This document shows, piece by piece, positions 43,532 through 52,111 of a stretch of 64,000 nt of DNA. Position numbers and translations under genes: made by a program. The notes below the pieces were generated by a model. The model was given only the letters and a program-made list of their open reading frames with translations. It made no database searches and had not been told where the DNA came from. The stretch's first letter is position 1, and every line of letters starts with the position of its first letter. Source of the stretch: Neolewinella agarilytica (GTDB lineage: Bacteria > Bacteroidota > Bacteroidia > Chitinophagales > Saprospiraceae); NCBI RefSeq assembly GCF_900110645.1, contig NZ_FOFB01000006.1, positions 1-64,000 on the forward strand. Direction: 5' to 3'.

Positions 43532-44350
43532 ATGAATAAATTTTTTCTCCTCCTTCTTCCCCTCTGTTTGTTTATCCTGGGCTCCTGCCAGGACGATGAT
43601 GATAATGGCACCGGCATGGATACTGATCCTGCAGAACTACACGCAGCATTTGCTGAATTCGATACGGATAATGTAAGCATTACCCTCAGCGGAAACGAGG
43701 TGAACATTGAGTCCAACGGCCTGCCCAACCACACTTCTCCCTACTGGTCCAATACGACGGAACGATCTGCGGTTGACCCCATGGGGAATACGCTGGCAAC
43801 AGAAGCTGCTGCCTCCAACCATCCCTTATTCGTAGCGCCAACATTAACCTCTTTTGAGGATATGGCTCCGGGGAATATTGACGATTTCAACGGTTCCTAT
43901 TCGCTAACCGTTCCGGCCAGTCCGGAGTTAGCCTCAGCGTCTTCTGCTACCGGGCTTGGTGCCATCGGCATTGCCGTTAGTGGTGCCATGATTTATAACG
44001 ATGAGGAAGGCCCCAACGTACCACTTGATAATGCCGTTGTTTCGCTGGATTATACCGCCGCACACACCGGCCCGCAGAGCTACCACTATCATTTGGAAAC
44101 CAAAGCGTGGTCCGAAGACGATGATAAACTCATCGGGATCATTGCCGACGGTTTTTTCCTCTACGGCCGTAAGTGTAGTGCTACCGGGACTTACCCCACT
44201 GATCTGGACGCATCTGGCGGACACAGCTCCACTACGCAGCACACGACCGAGTCAGAGTACCACTACCACATCCAAAATGATCTTTTCCTGGGGGCTTACT
44301 ACATTCTCTTTCCGGGGGATTATCAGGGAACGCCTAATGCGATTAATTAA
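43532..44350 (+). CDS. YHYH-domain lipoprotein 1
   Basis: A 272-residue lipoprotein with signal peptide and lipobox LGSC, then an Asp-rich linker (QDDDD). The YHYH domain carries two copies of the name motif, QSYHYHLET and EYHYHIQND, plus acidic and His-rich turns. YHYH proteins are secreted and lack an assigned biochemical role; the dense His suggests metal binding (inference). It follows the sensor trio by 32 bases and precedes the MORN-like lipoprotein by five, so it belongs to the operon. The start at 43532 gives the signal peptide. Confidence 0.85.
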   Translation: MNKFFLLLLPLCLFILGSCQDDDDNGTGMDTDPAELHAAFAEFDTDNVSITLSGNEVNIESNGLPNHTSPYWSNTTERSAVDPMGNTLATEAAASNHPLFVAPTLTSFEDMAPGNIDDFNGSYSLTVPASPELASASSATGLGAIGIAVSGAMIYNDEEGPNVPLDNAVVSLDYTAAHTGPQSYHYHLETKAWSEDDDKLIGIIADGFFLYGRKCSATGTYPTDLDASGGHSSTTQHTTESEYHYHIQNDLFLGAYYILFPGDYQGTPNAIN

Positions 44351-44354
44351 ATCA

Positions 44355-44951
44355 ATGACAAGCTTTTGCCGTATCCTTCAAATGAACGCTTTATATCCGC
44401 TGCTGGCGCTTTCCCTGTTAATGACAGGCTGCCACCCTGCGCCAGTCAGTACGGCTGTAATCCGTAAAGAGCTGCTTACTCATGCACCCACTGAAGGAAT
44501 CACTTTATATAAGGGAGAGCCTTTCTCGGGTATGGCGGTGGAAGAATATGCAGACGGAACCCCTGCCGTGGCTATTGATTATGTTAAGGGTAAAAGAGAA
44601 GGGTATTACCGTAAGTGGTTTGCGGATGGTTCCCTGAGTTTTGAATCGCAATACCTTGCTGGCCGCCAGCACGGAGAAACCAGAAGTTGGTGGAAAAACG
44701 GTAACCTGCGGACGCATAACCGAATGGAAAAAGGCATTGCGAATGGCCTGCAGGAACAATGGTATAAAAGCGGGGCTAAATTTAAAGCGATGCAACTGGT
44801 GAATGGCCAGGAGGAAGGACTCCAGCAATCCTGGCGGGAGAACGGCAAATTATACAACAACTATGAGGCCCGCGACGGGCGCATTTTTGGCTTGAAAAGG
44901 GCTAACCTGTGTTTCAGCCTGGAAAACGAAGACCTTGTTTATGTGGAATAA
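44355..44951 (+). CDS. MORN/YwqK-like repeat lipoprotein
   Basis: A 198-residue lipoprotein: signal with lipobox LLMTGC, then repeated strands of the MORN/YwqK type (PFSGMAVEEYADGTPAVAIDYVKGKREGYYRKWF given in part; GRQHGETRSWWKNGNL; GIANGLQEQWYKSGAKF; GQEEGLQQSWRENGKL). Databases name the family after a proposed antitoxin, but in Bacteroidota envelope operons it more likely forms an extended beta-sheet for protein or surface contact. It starts at 44355 (or ATG 44382), five bases after YHYH gene 1, and its end overlaps the SCO gene by 11 bases. Confidence 0.8.
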   Translation: MTSFCRILQMNALYPLLALSLLMTGCHPAPVSTAVIRKELLTHAPTEGITLYKGEPFSGMAVEEYADGTPAVAIDYVKGKREGYYRKWFADGSLSFESQYLAGRQHGETRSWWKNGNLRTHNRMEKGIANGLQEQWYKSGAKFKAMQLVNGQEEGLQQSWRENGKLYNNYEARDGRIFGLKRANLCFSLENEDLVYVE

Positions 44952-45588
44952 GTTCCTTCTTTTTAGTTTCTGTTGCGTTTGTCTGGCGGGCTGTTCGCCT
45001 GATGAGCCAGCAGGCTATGACCTTCCCTATTATGCGGACGCGTCCTTCACGCCACACTGGCTGGATGCCGGGGACCTTTCTTTGGACGAGTTCCACCAGA
45101 TAAGCCCGTTCAGCCTGCTTAATCAACTGGGGGATAGTATTACGGAGAAAAACCTGACGGGGAAGGTTTATATAGCGGACTTCTTTTTCACGGCCTGCCC
45201 CGGTATTTGCCCTAAGATGACCACGAACATGGCCGTTTTGCAGGATTCTTTCCGCTTTAACCCGGAAGTAATGTTATTGTCCCATTCCGTTACCCCAAAG
45301 TATGATTCGGTGTCCGTATTGATGGAATATGCCGAAGCCAAGGGGGTGAAGGCGGACAAATGGTGGTTGCTGACGGGGGATCGCGACCAAATCTACCGTC
45401 TGGGACGAAAGGACTATTTTGTAGAAGAAGACCTGGGGCAGCAGAAAGAAAAGGACGATTTTTTGCACACGGAAAACTTCGTGCTGATTGATCAGAACCG
45501 ACACATCAGGGGCATTTACAATGGCCTGAACAAAGCCTCCGTCAATCAATTGATTCTGGACGTTCGTACCTTACTCTCCGCTAAATAA
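44941..45588 (+). CDS. SCO1/SenC/PrrC family copper chaperone lipoprotein
   Basis: A 215-residue lipoprotein of thioredoxin fold. Signal peptide with lipobox CLAGC, then the SCO metal motif FTACPGICP (Cys86, Cys90) and a candidate third ligand His in FLHTENFVLID. SCO proteins deliver copper to the CuA site of cytochrome oxidase or act in copper and thiol homeostasis. The overlap with the preceding gene and the six-base gap to the MbnP gene place it firmly in this operon. ATG 44941 is used rather than the upstream TTG. Confidence 0.93.
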   Translation: MWNKFLLFSFCCVCLAGCSPDEPAGYDLPYYADASFTPHWLDAGDLSLDEFHQISPFSLLNQLGDSITEKNLTGKVYIADFFFTACPGICPKMTTNMAVLQDSFRFNPEVMLLSHSVTPKYDSVSVLMEYAEAKGVKADKWWLLTGDRDQIYRLGRKDYFVEEDLGQQKEKDDFLHTENFVLIDQNRHIRGIYNGLNKASVNQLILDVRTLLSAK

Positions 45589-45594
45589 ATCTGG

Positions 45595-46272
45595 ATGTAT
45601 CGAGGTCTTTTATGGCTGTGCTTTCTCCCGTCACTACTGTTTGGGCAGCGGACGGATAGCTTGCGGATCGACTTTCGGCCACTGCTGAATGGAGTGGCTT
45701 TAGAGCTTGAAGAAGAAGGCGGCGCCAGCGCAGGTGCAAGGGAAGTTGAGGTGCTGCGTTTTTACCTCTCCGAATTACAATTGTTAGAAGGCGAAGAGGT
45801 CGTCTTCGCTGAAGAAGATCATCATCACCTGATCGATGCGGCGCAGGTGGCTTCCCTGCAACTGCCACTTACCTTGCCGCCGGGGCTTCGTTACGATGGG
45901 CTACGCTTCACCCTCGGTGTTGATAGCCTGACAGCCGCCAGCGGCGTCTTCGGCGGAGACCTCGACCCTACGAACGGAATGTACTGGACCTGGCGTAGCG
46001 GCTACATCAACTTTAAACTGGAGGGGACCTCGCCGGATTGCCCGGCGCGGAAGCAGCGCTTCCAGTTCCACGTCGGGGGCTTTCAGGCACCGTTTAATTC
46101 AGAACGACGGGTGACCCTTGCCATCAAGCCCGCCAGAAGCATTTCCATCATCATCGATCTGGATAGTTTCTTCGCAGCCACTGACCTTAGCCAGCAATAT
46201 CAGGTTATGAGCCCGGGCGAACTTTCAATGAAAGTGGCCGACCGGCTAACGAGGATGTTTCGGGTGGAATGA
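45595..46272 (+). CDS. MbnP-like copper-binding protein
   Basis: A 225-residue secreted protein (signal peptide ending LLFGQ) with the MbnP fold marks: RIDFRPLLNGVAL, RFYLSELQLLEG, FTLGVDSLTAASGVFGGDLDPTNGMYWTW, and SGYINFKLEG. In characterised pairs, MbnH oxidises a conserved MbnP tryptophan to kynurenine, creating a copper site. Here the candidates are Trp131 and Trp133 in MYWTWRSGY. An internal dispersed-element copy (45721-45737) encodes GGASAGARE. The matching di-heme protein is three genes downstream. Named families are from established knowledge; the modification in this organism is inference. Confidence 0.88.
   Translation: MYRGLLWLCFLPSLLFGQRTDSLRIDFRPLLNGVALELEEEGGASAGAREVEVLRFYLSELQLLEGEEVVFAEEDHHHLIDAAQVASLQLPLTLPPGLRYDGLRFTLGVDSLTAASGVFGGDLDPTNGMYWTWRSGYINFKLEGTSPDCPARKQRFQFHVGGFQAPFNSERRVTLAIKPARSISIIIDLDSFFAATDLSQQYQVMSPGELSMKVADRLTRMFRVE
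45721..45737 (-). repeat. Dispersed GCACCTGCG element, copy 18
   Basis: GGCGCCAGCGCAGGTGC inside the MbnP-like gene, coding for GASAGA. Confidence 0.65.
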
Positions 46273-46380
46273 TGTTGCTTGCTCTTTTTTAGTCGGACCA
46301 CAGGCTTTTTATCTGCGCGCAAAGGATTTTTAGCCAATAGGTGTCAAAAGAGTATTCTACACATCAAAAACACCACGCTG

Positions 46381-47436
46381 GTGAAACACATATACTACTC
46401 TTTATCTCTCCTTTTACTGGTCTCTTGTGCGCAAAATCCTTCGGGTAAGCAAAAAGCAGAAGGGGATTCCGTCACGGTTGATCAGGTCGTCATAGACGTA
46501 GATCCCAAACTTTTTCTGGAGCCCAGTTTAGCAGAAGCGGTCTCTACCGTTGCCTGCACACTCTCCGACGGAACAAAAACGACCTGTTATAAAATAGTCT
46601 CTTCCTCGTCTCCATCGGATCATCAGATGGGCCCCTGGTGCCCGACCAATATCAGTGATGGTGCCGATGCCGGCGGTGTCTGGATTGAAGGAGGGGAGAT
46701 TTACGATGTGGACGGTGCTTTCATCGAAAATCTGGCTGCTTTCTATGATGATGATACCTGGCAGATGTACGACGCCAATGGTGATATCTTCAGGACGAAA
46801 ACTAAAGAAGACTGTGCCAACGCCGCTAACCCTAACGTTGGTGCTGAGTACAAGAATTTTTGCGTGGAGTGTCTGCCATCCTATTTGTCGGATGTAACCC
46901 AGGAATACCTGATCCCGGTAACACCGGTACGGACGGGAACCACCCAGGCCTTTGGCGGCGGCGGTCGTCCGGGTGGCGGCCCTGGCGGCCCTGGCGGCCG
47001 ACCCGATGGTCCACCACGGGAACGTCCGGCAGACGGCGCTGGTGGGCGTCCGGGCGGCGGCATGATGGTGCGGGGAGTGGCCTTTAACGGTATTCGCTTC
47101 GACGGCCCGGCGCCAACCGATGCCATTCTTGGAGCTTACACGCTGGCTCCTTTTGATGACGCAGGTGGGCATATTAACCTGCACGCCGGTTACCACTACC
47201 ACGCAGCAACGGGCGTGTCTACTAAAATTCCCCAGGCCGATGGTCATGCCGCCATGATCGGATACGCCATGGATGGCCACGGAATTTACGAAAGGCTGGA
47301 CGCCAACGGGAAAGAAGCTACTGACCTGGACGATTGCCGGGGCCACTACGATGAAGTCCGGGGCTACCACTACCACGTGGATAAAGCCGGAGCTAATAAT
47401 TTTATCAACTGCCTGAGCGGCGCTTACGCTGAATAA
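46381..47436 (+). CDS. YHYH-domain lipoprotein 2
   Basis: A 351-residue lipoprotein. The likely start is GTG at 46381, giving signal MKHIYYSLSLLLLVSC (lipobox Cys16). The body has several Cys (VACTLSDGTKTTC; MGPWC; CVECLPS), a Gly/Pro/Arg linker (GGGGRPGGGPGG) and the C-terminal YHYH domain with AGYHYHAATG and RGYHYHVDKAG around DGHGIYERLD. The DGHGI and DDCRGHYDE segments are typical of this domain. It lies 108 bases after the MbnP-like gene; a frame upstream of the GTG is open but does not look like protein. Confidence 0.85.
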   Translation: MKHIYYSLSLLLLVSCAQNPSGKQKAEGDSVTVDQVVIDVDPKLFLEPSLAEAVSTVACTLSDGTKTTCYKIVSSSSPSDHQMGPWCPTNISDGADAGGVWIEGGEIYDVDGAFIENLAAFYDDDTWQMYDANGDIFRTKTKEDCANAANPNVGAEYKNFCVECLPSYLSDVTQEYLIPVTPVRTGTTQAFGGGGRPGGGPGGPGGRPDGPPRERPADGAGGRPGGGMMVRGVAFNGIRFDGPAPTDAILGAYTLAPFDDAGGHINLHAGYHYHAATGVSTKIPQADGHAAMIGYAMDGHGIYERLDANGKEATDLDDCRGHYDEVRGYHYHVDKAGANNFINCLSGAYAE

Positions 47437-47465
47437 GCCGCCATTCACCATGAAAAATTCCACCC

Positions 47466-47735
47466 ATGAAACCGCTCTTCCTGCTCATTATCGTTTTTGT
47501 TAGTATTGCTGCTGTTCTCTTCCTGAAGCAGGCTGATGAAAACGAACGCTTGCCACTAACGGAGAACAGTGTTTATGCCATTAGCCTTGAGCCAGAGGAG
47601 TCCGGGTATCAACTGAATCAGCCGGAGGACGTTTCTACGGGGGTGGTCATATTCTCTTTGCTTACGGTTACGGTACTGGCAACGGCCCTTACTTTTGGCG
47701 GACTGAAATATTTGTTTAGCAGCATAACTGTATGA
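47466..47735 (+). CDS. Small two-helix membrane protein
   Basis: An 89-residue protein with an N-terminal hydrophobic helix (residues 3-20, LFLLIIVFVSIAAVLFL), an acidic middle (ADENERLPLTENS; LEPEESGYQLNQ) and a C-terminal helix (STGVVIFSLLTVTVLATALTFGG given in part). No family recognised. It overlaps the MbnH gene by four bases, so the two are coupled. It may anchor or assist the di-heme enzyme, but this rests on position alone. Confidence 0.65.
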   Translation: MKPLFLLIIVFVSIAAVLFLKQADENERLPLTENSVYAISLEPEESGYQLNQPEDVSTGVVIFSLLTVTVLATALTFGGLKYLFSSITV

Positions 47736-48709
47736 GGCAGGGAGTGATCTTGCTGGTGGTGGTAATGATGAGTGGACTGGCCTTTACGCTGTCGTCTCCC
47801 CCTGGCATTGCGTATCCGGATCACTTTCCAACTACGGCCTACGACTTCAGGGCGCATCCTCTCGATTCGGCAAAAGTTCAGCTTGGCCGTCGACTTTTCT
47901 ACGATGAGATTCTTTCCGCTGACGGGACGATCTCCTGCGCAAGTTGCCATTCCCCTTATAATGCTTTTGCCCACACGGACCACGACCTGAGCCACGGGAT
48001 AAATGATCAGATCGGTACACGTAATGCGCCCGCCCTCTTCAATCTGGCCTGGTCTACGTCTTTTCACCACGACGGCGCTCACCACAGTATTGAACTTCAG
48101 CCGTTGGCGCCCATCAGTCATCCCGCTGAAATGGGAAGTAGCATCGGCGATATCGTCCGCCGGCTTAGTGAGCACGCGCAATACCGGCAAGCCTTCTCAG
48201 AGTCCTTTGGGGACAGTCTCGTAACCGGAGAGCGGGTGCTCAAAGCACTGGCGCAGTTTCAGCTTACCCTCGTTTCTGCCGGGGCCAAATACGATCGGGT
48301 GCAGGCGGGAAAGGATACTTTTTCGGTGCAGGAGCAAAAGGGCTACCAGCTATTTCAGACCTACTGTAATGATTGCCACTTTGAGCCCTTGTTCACAACC
48401 GGCGGCTTTGCCCGTAATGGCTTGCGGGTGGATACGACGCTGAATGACTTCGGGCGCATGATGATCACGGCTCTGCCGGAAGACAGCCTGCTGTTCAAAA
48501 TTCCAAGCCTGCGCAACCTGAGCTACACCCATCCGTATATGCACGACGGCCGGTTCCGAAAACTTCGGCAGGTGCTTAAACATTACGCCAGCCGGGACGT
48601 CAGACCCATGCCGATATCTGCCAACGAGCAATCAGACATAGTCGCCTTCTTGTTGACACTTGATGATCGGGACTTTGTCTTTAACCGTAATCATGGCTTC
48701 CCTCACTAG
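47732..48709 (+). CDS. MbnH/MauG-like di-heme cytochrome c peroxidase family protein
   Basis: A 325-residue periplasmic protein with a signal segment (residues 5-20) and two c-type heme motifs, CASCH (Cys69-His73) and CNDCH (Cys212-His216). It has the CcpA/MauG core LGRRLFYDEILSADGTISC and the later PSLRNLSYTHPYMHDGRF. It is a member of the bacterial cytochrome c peroxidase superfamily. With an MbnP-like protein three genes upstream, it is most likely the MbnH-type enzyme that uses a bis-ferryl state to oxidise a Trp in MbnP. Ordinary peroxidase activity is the alternative. Confidence 0.9.
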   Translation: MRQGVILLVVVMMSGLAFTLSSPPGIAYPDHFPTTAYDFRAHPLDSAKVQLGRRLFYDEILSADGTISCASCHSPYNAFAHTDHDLSHGINDQIGTRNAPALFNLAWSTSFHHDGAHHSIELQPLAPISHPAEMGSSIGDIVRRLSEHAQYRQAFSESFGDSLVTGERVLKALAQFQLTLVSAGAKYDRVQAGKDTFSVQEQKGYQLFQTYCNDCHFEPLFTTGGFARNGLRVDTTLNDFGRMMITALPEDSLLFKIPSLRNLSYTHPYMHDGRFRKLRQVLKHYASRDVRPMPISANEQSDIVAFLLTLDDRDFVFNRNHGFPH

Positions 48710-48788
48710 TTCGTCCGCCGGGTGGGTAGCGACCTTTCCGAAGGTTTTTCCTAAAGAAGCAGTCCTATCAAAAAAAACACACACTTAC

Positions 48789-50162
48789 ATGCTAAGATAT
48801 TCCACCCTCCTTTTCACTTTGCTCTTTACTTCCTTACTCTGCACCAGCGTCCGCGCCCAACTCTCGCCCGCCATTACGAGTTGGCTGCAGAACAATACGG
48901 AAACGGGGACCTACTACGTGGCGGGTAATTCCGACCTTATTGAGAATAATATCCTGGTCAACTGCCAGCAGGTAGCCTACGACGATGACTTCGTATACGT
49001 TACGGCAACGGGCGTTCCTGCTTATCCTACCGGCCCTTTTCAGGACCGTAACCCTTCTCAGGCCGCCAACCAGAATGGCGTCTATAAAATCCCACTCGTC
49101 CCGGTACTAAACGAAGGAGAACCAATTACGACCACCGGTGGCAATATTGGGATTTTTATTAATGGTGTGGCTCTGTTTGATTACCGCGACGGAGTAGCCT
49201 GGAACCCACAGACAAATGCACTGTGCGGCGGCCCCGGTAACGCCACATGCCCGGGTGGCCCGCGTGCGAGCCAGGCCTGGAACCGGGACGCCGTTCCCGC
49301 CGAACGCGAAGGCTTCGACTGTGCCAAAGGGCACCCGGCTAACGGTAATTATCATCACCATCAGAACCCTTCGGCCTTCAAGCTGGACCTGAACGTCACC
49401 TCCGAGGTTTGCAACCTCTACGACGCCGAAGGCCTCTATGCTATCGACAGCACGAAGCACGCCCCCTTGATCGGCTTCGCCTACGATGGCTTCCCGATCT
49501 ACGGGGCTTATGGCTTCAAAAATGCAGACGGAACGGGCAAGATCACCCGCATTAAATCCGGCTACCGCCTGCGCGATATCACCGAGCGGACCGAGCATGC
49601 CGATGGCACCGATGTGGATGACGGGCCGGCGGTCAGTGATACCTATTTCCTCGGCTATTTCCGGGAAGACTATGAATTCATTGCCTCTGATGATGAGGAT
49701 GTGCTCGATGAGCACAATGGCCGCTTTTGCGTCACACCGGAATATCCGGAAGGAACCTATGCATACTTTGCGACGGTAAACGAAGACTGGACCTCCGCCT
49801 ACCCTTATGCCGTGGGGCCCACTTTTGCCGGGGTGAGTGAAAACCGTAGCGGAGCAACGGTGCCTGCCGGAGCAACAGTTTATGAGGGAACCACCTCCGT
49901 TGCCGGTTTTGCTGAAGGCGCCAACATCAGCGTTTTTCCCAATCCGGCAGCGGACCTGATAGCAGTGCAATTGCTCGGCCTGGCCGAAACAGATTATACC
50001 GTGCAATTGGTCAGCAGTGATGGAAAACTGGTGGAAGAAAAAAGTATTCGGTCCGGACAAACGATCGCCTACTTTGATACGCAAACACTTTACCGGGGTG
50101 TCTATTTTGTACGTATTTTGGGCCAGAGAGGTGAGGTGACGCGCAAGGTCATCGTAGAATAG
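48789..50162 (+). CDS. Secreted YHYH-domain protein 3 with type IX sorting tail
   Basis: A 457-residue protein: signal peptide (LLFTSLLCTSVRAQ), N-terminal beta domain, Cys-rich segment (GGPGNATCPGG; DCAKGHPANG), YHYH-type domain with the variant NYHHHQNP and FAYDGFPIYGAYGF. A C-terminal type IX sorting domain of ~75 residues follows (ISVFPNPAADLI; YRGVYFVRILG; KVIVE). It should cross the outer membrane by the type IX system, unlike the two lipoprotein paralogues. The signal-peptide cleavage region is encoded by a dispersed-element copy (48841-48857). It closes the co-directional run, 80 bases after MbnH. Confidence 0.87.
   Translation: MLRYSTLLFTLLFTSLLCTSVRAQLSPAITSWLQNNTETGTYYVAGNSDLIENNILVNCQQVAYDDDFVYVTATGVPAYPTGPFQDRNPSQAANQNGVYKIPLVPVLNEGEPITTTGGNIGIFINGVALFDYRDGVAWNPQTNALCGGPGNATCPGGPRASQAWNRDAVPAEREGFDCAKGHPANGNYHHHQNPSAFKLDLNVTSEVCNLYDAEGLYAIDSTKHAPLIGFAYDGFPIYGAYGFKNADGTGKITRIKSGYRLRDITERTEHADGTDVDDGPAVSDTYFLGYFREDYEFIASDDEDVLDEHNGRFCVTPEYPEGTYAYFATVNEDWTSAYPYAVGPTFAGVSENRSGATVPAGATVYEGTTSVAGFAEGANISVFPNPAADLIAVQLLGLAETDYTVQLVSSDGKLVEEKSIRSGQTIAYFDTQTLYRGVYFVRILGQRGEVTRKVIVE
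48841..48857 (+). repeat. Dispersed GCACCTGCG element, copy 19
   Basis: GCACCAGCGTCCGCGCC, encoding the signal-peptide end CTSVRAQ. Confidence 0.65.
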
Positions 50163-50207
50163 TATGATCGTCGCTACGGCATGTGATACTACTATTACTG
50201 TTTTTCC

Positions 50208-50224
50208 GGCGCTACCGCAGGTGC
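50208..50224 (-). repeat. Dispersed GCACCTGCG element, copy 20
   Basis: GGCGCTACCGCAGGTGC in the 117-base gap before the sulfatase gene. Confidence 0.7.
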
Positions 50225-50279
50225 AATGAAGTCAGCTTCGGTGAAACCATCCCGGGTGAAAAAATAAACCAAACCACGT

Positions 50280-51878
50280 ATGAAATTTACCGGCCTCTTA
50301 TTACTTGCTTTTTTCTCTTTTGCCGGTGCAAGAGCCCAGGAGCCCCCGAATATCCTCCTCATCATCGCTGATGACCTTGGTGTTGATCGTCTGAACGGAT
50401 ACCACGACGGAAATCTGATGGCCATTACACCAACTTTGGATAGCCTGAGAGCTGCTGGTGTAACGTTCACCAATGCTGCGGCTTCTCCCGTTTGCTCGCC
50501 TACGCGAGCGGCGATTATGACCGGAAAGTACGGGGTTAAAAACGGTGTGCTCGGGGTGCCGGGAAATCTGGTAGATACGGACGAGTCCGTTTTCGATGAA
50601 TTAACCGCCCGAACGGGGAATGCCTATGCTGATGCACTCATTGGGAAGTGGCATTTGTCCAGGCGTGCCAGTAATAACGTACCACTAACTTTTGGGCCGG
50701 ATACTTACGACGGATACCTGAGCGGGGCCCCGGCAGACTACTACAACTGGGCACGAATTCAGGATGGGATGTCCGTGCCATCAACGGAGTATGTTACTAC
50801 TGCACTGTCTAATGCGGCAGGTGAATGGATCGCTGAACAGTCGAGCCCCTGGTTTCTCTGGCTGGCGCACGCCGCACCTCACAGCCCTTACCACGTGCCG
50901 CCTGCCGGCACCTATTCGGTGGGGAACCCTACGAATAACATCCGCCAATACGTGGCAATGGTGGAAGCCCTGGACTACGAAACCGGCCGCCTGCTGGCCG
51001 GGCTCACACCTGAAGTGCGGGAGAATACACTGGTCATCTTCGTCGGAGACAACGGTACGCCCGGAAACGTAATGCAGGATTATCCTACGGGCCACGGTAA
51101 AGGCTCCGTCTATCAAGGCGGCGTTCGGGTCCCTCTCATCGTTGCGGGTAAGGGAGTGGAGCGCGCCGGAGAGCGGGAAGATGCCCTGGTGCACGTTACT
51201 GACCTGCACGCCACCATCCTGGAGGCTGCCGGCGCGGAGCTGCCGGGCGGGCGGTTTAACAGCCTGAGCTTTTACCCTCTCTTAGGCGCCAACCATGAGG
51301 AAGCAGAAAGCAGGGCCTACAATTACGTCGAGGTCGAAAATACCAACGGTGGTTCTGGCTGGGCCATCCGCAATGCGCAGTATAAGCTCCTCCGTTTTGA
51401 GGATGGCCGGGAGGAAATGTATGACCTGCTGGTGGATTCCTTTGAGGTGAATAATCTGTTGGCCGGAACGCTAACTGCCGAACAGTTGGCCGCTGAGGCT
51501 GATCTGGAGGCGGAAGCTTCGGTCATCCGCACGGGCTGGTCTTGCCGGGATCTGATCCGGAACGGCGAAGAAACAGGTATTGACTGCGGGACGATGGACT
51601 GCGGCGCCTGCACGACCAGCGCCGGAGAGCCGGATGTTGCTGTAGACCTCTTGCTGTACCCCAACCCGACGACGGACTTTTTTGTGGTGGATGCTTTAGG
51701 GGAGCGCATCGAGTCCGTCCGGGTCTTTAACGCTGGCGGGCAGTTACTACGGCAAGAAGAAGGCCACGGTATGCGGCTGTTGGAAGTGTCCGTTACTGGC
51801 TTGAAGCGAGGGCCTTTACTGGCGGAAGTTCGTACGGTGGATGGTGGGAGCCGGGTGATGAAGGTGGTGAGACGGTGA
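50280..51878 (+). CDS. Secreted sulfatase with type IX sorting tail
   Basis: A 532-residue type I sulfatase. Signal peptide (FSFAGARAQ), metal ligands in NILLIIADDLG, the formylglycine-forming motif Cys72-Ser-Pro-Thr-Arg76, GKWHL, HSPYH and DNGTPG. After the catalytic domain comes a Cys-rich block (CRDLIRNGEETGIDCGTMDCGAC, quoted in part as CGTMDCGAC) and a C-terminal sorting domain (LLLYPNPTTDFFV). Such enzymes desulfate marine polysaccharides or aryl sulfates. A formylglycine-generating enzyme is required and is not in this window. It may be the last gene of the operon or separate; 117 bases precede it. Confidence 0.92.
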   Translation: MKFTGLLLLAFFSFAGARAQEPPNILLIIADDLGVDRLNGYHDGNLMAITPTLDSLRAAGVTFTNAAASPVCSPTRAAIMTGKYGVKNGVLGVPGNLVDTDESVFDELTARTGNAYADALIGKWHLSRRASNNVPLTFGPDTYDGYLSGAPADYYNWARIQDGMSVPSTEYVTTALSNAAGEWIAEQSSPWFLWLAHAAPHSPYHVPPAGTYSVGNPTNNIRQYVAMVEALDYETGRLLAGLTPEVRENTLVIFVGDNGTPGNVMQDYPTGHGKGSVYQGGVRVPLIVAGKGVERAGEREDALVHVTDLHATILEAAGAELPGGRFNSLSFYPLLGANHEEAESRAYNYVEVENTNGGSGWAIRNAQYKLLRFEDGREEMYDLLVDSFEVNNLLAGTLTAEQLAAEADLEAEASVIRTGWSCRDLIRNGEETGIDCGTMDCGACTTSAGEPDVAVDLLLYPNPTTDFFVVDALGERIESVRVFNAGGQLLRQEEGHGMRLLEVSVTGLKRGPLLAEVRTVDGGSRVMKVVRR

Positions 51879-52111
51879 GGGTGGAGGAAGAGTAATTGCT
51901 CGAAAAAGTGATGGTGGTAGCTTCGGTTTTGGGGAAGATAGTTGTGTAAATGCATTAGTATAAGAAAAGGTAAAAAACATCTTCTTATTAAGTGTTCAGT
52001 TAATTATTATTATTAATAAGGGGTTAAACGAATAGCAACCGCTTGCTAAATCATGGTCAGACGGTAGAGGGCTCTCCGGCTGCACCTTTGTATTAATCAA
52101 AATACAAGGTG

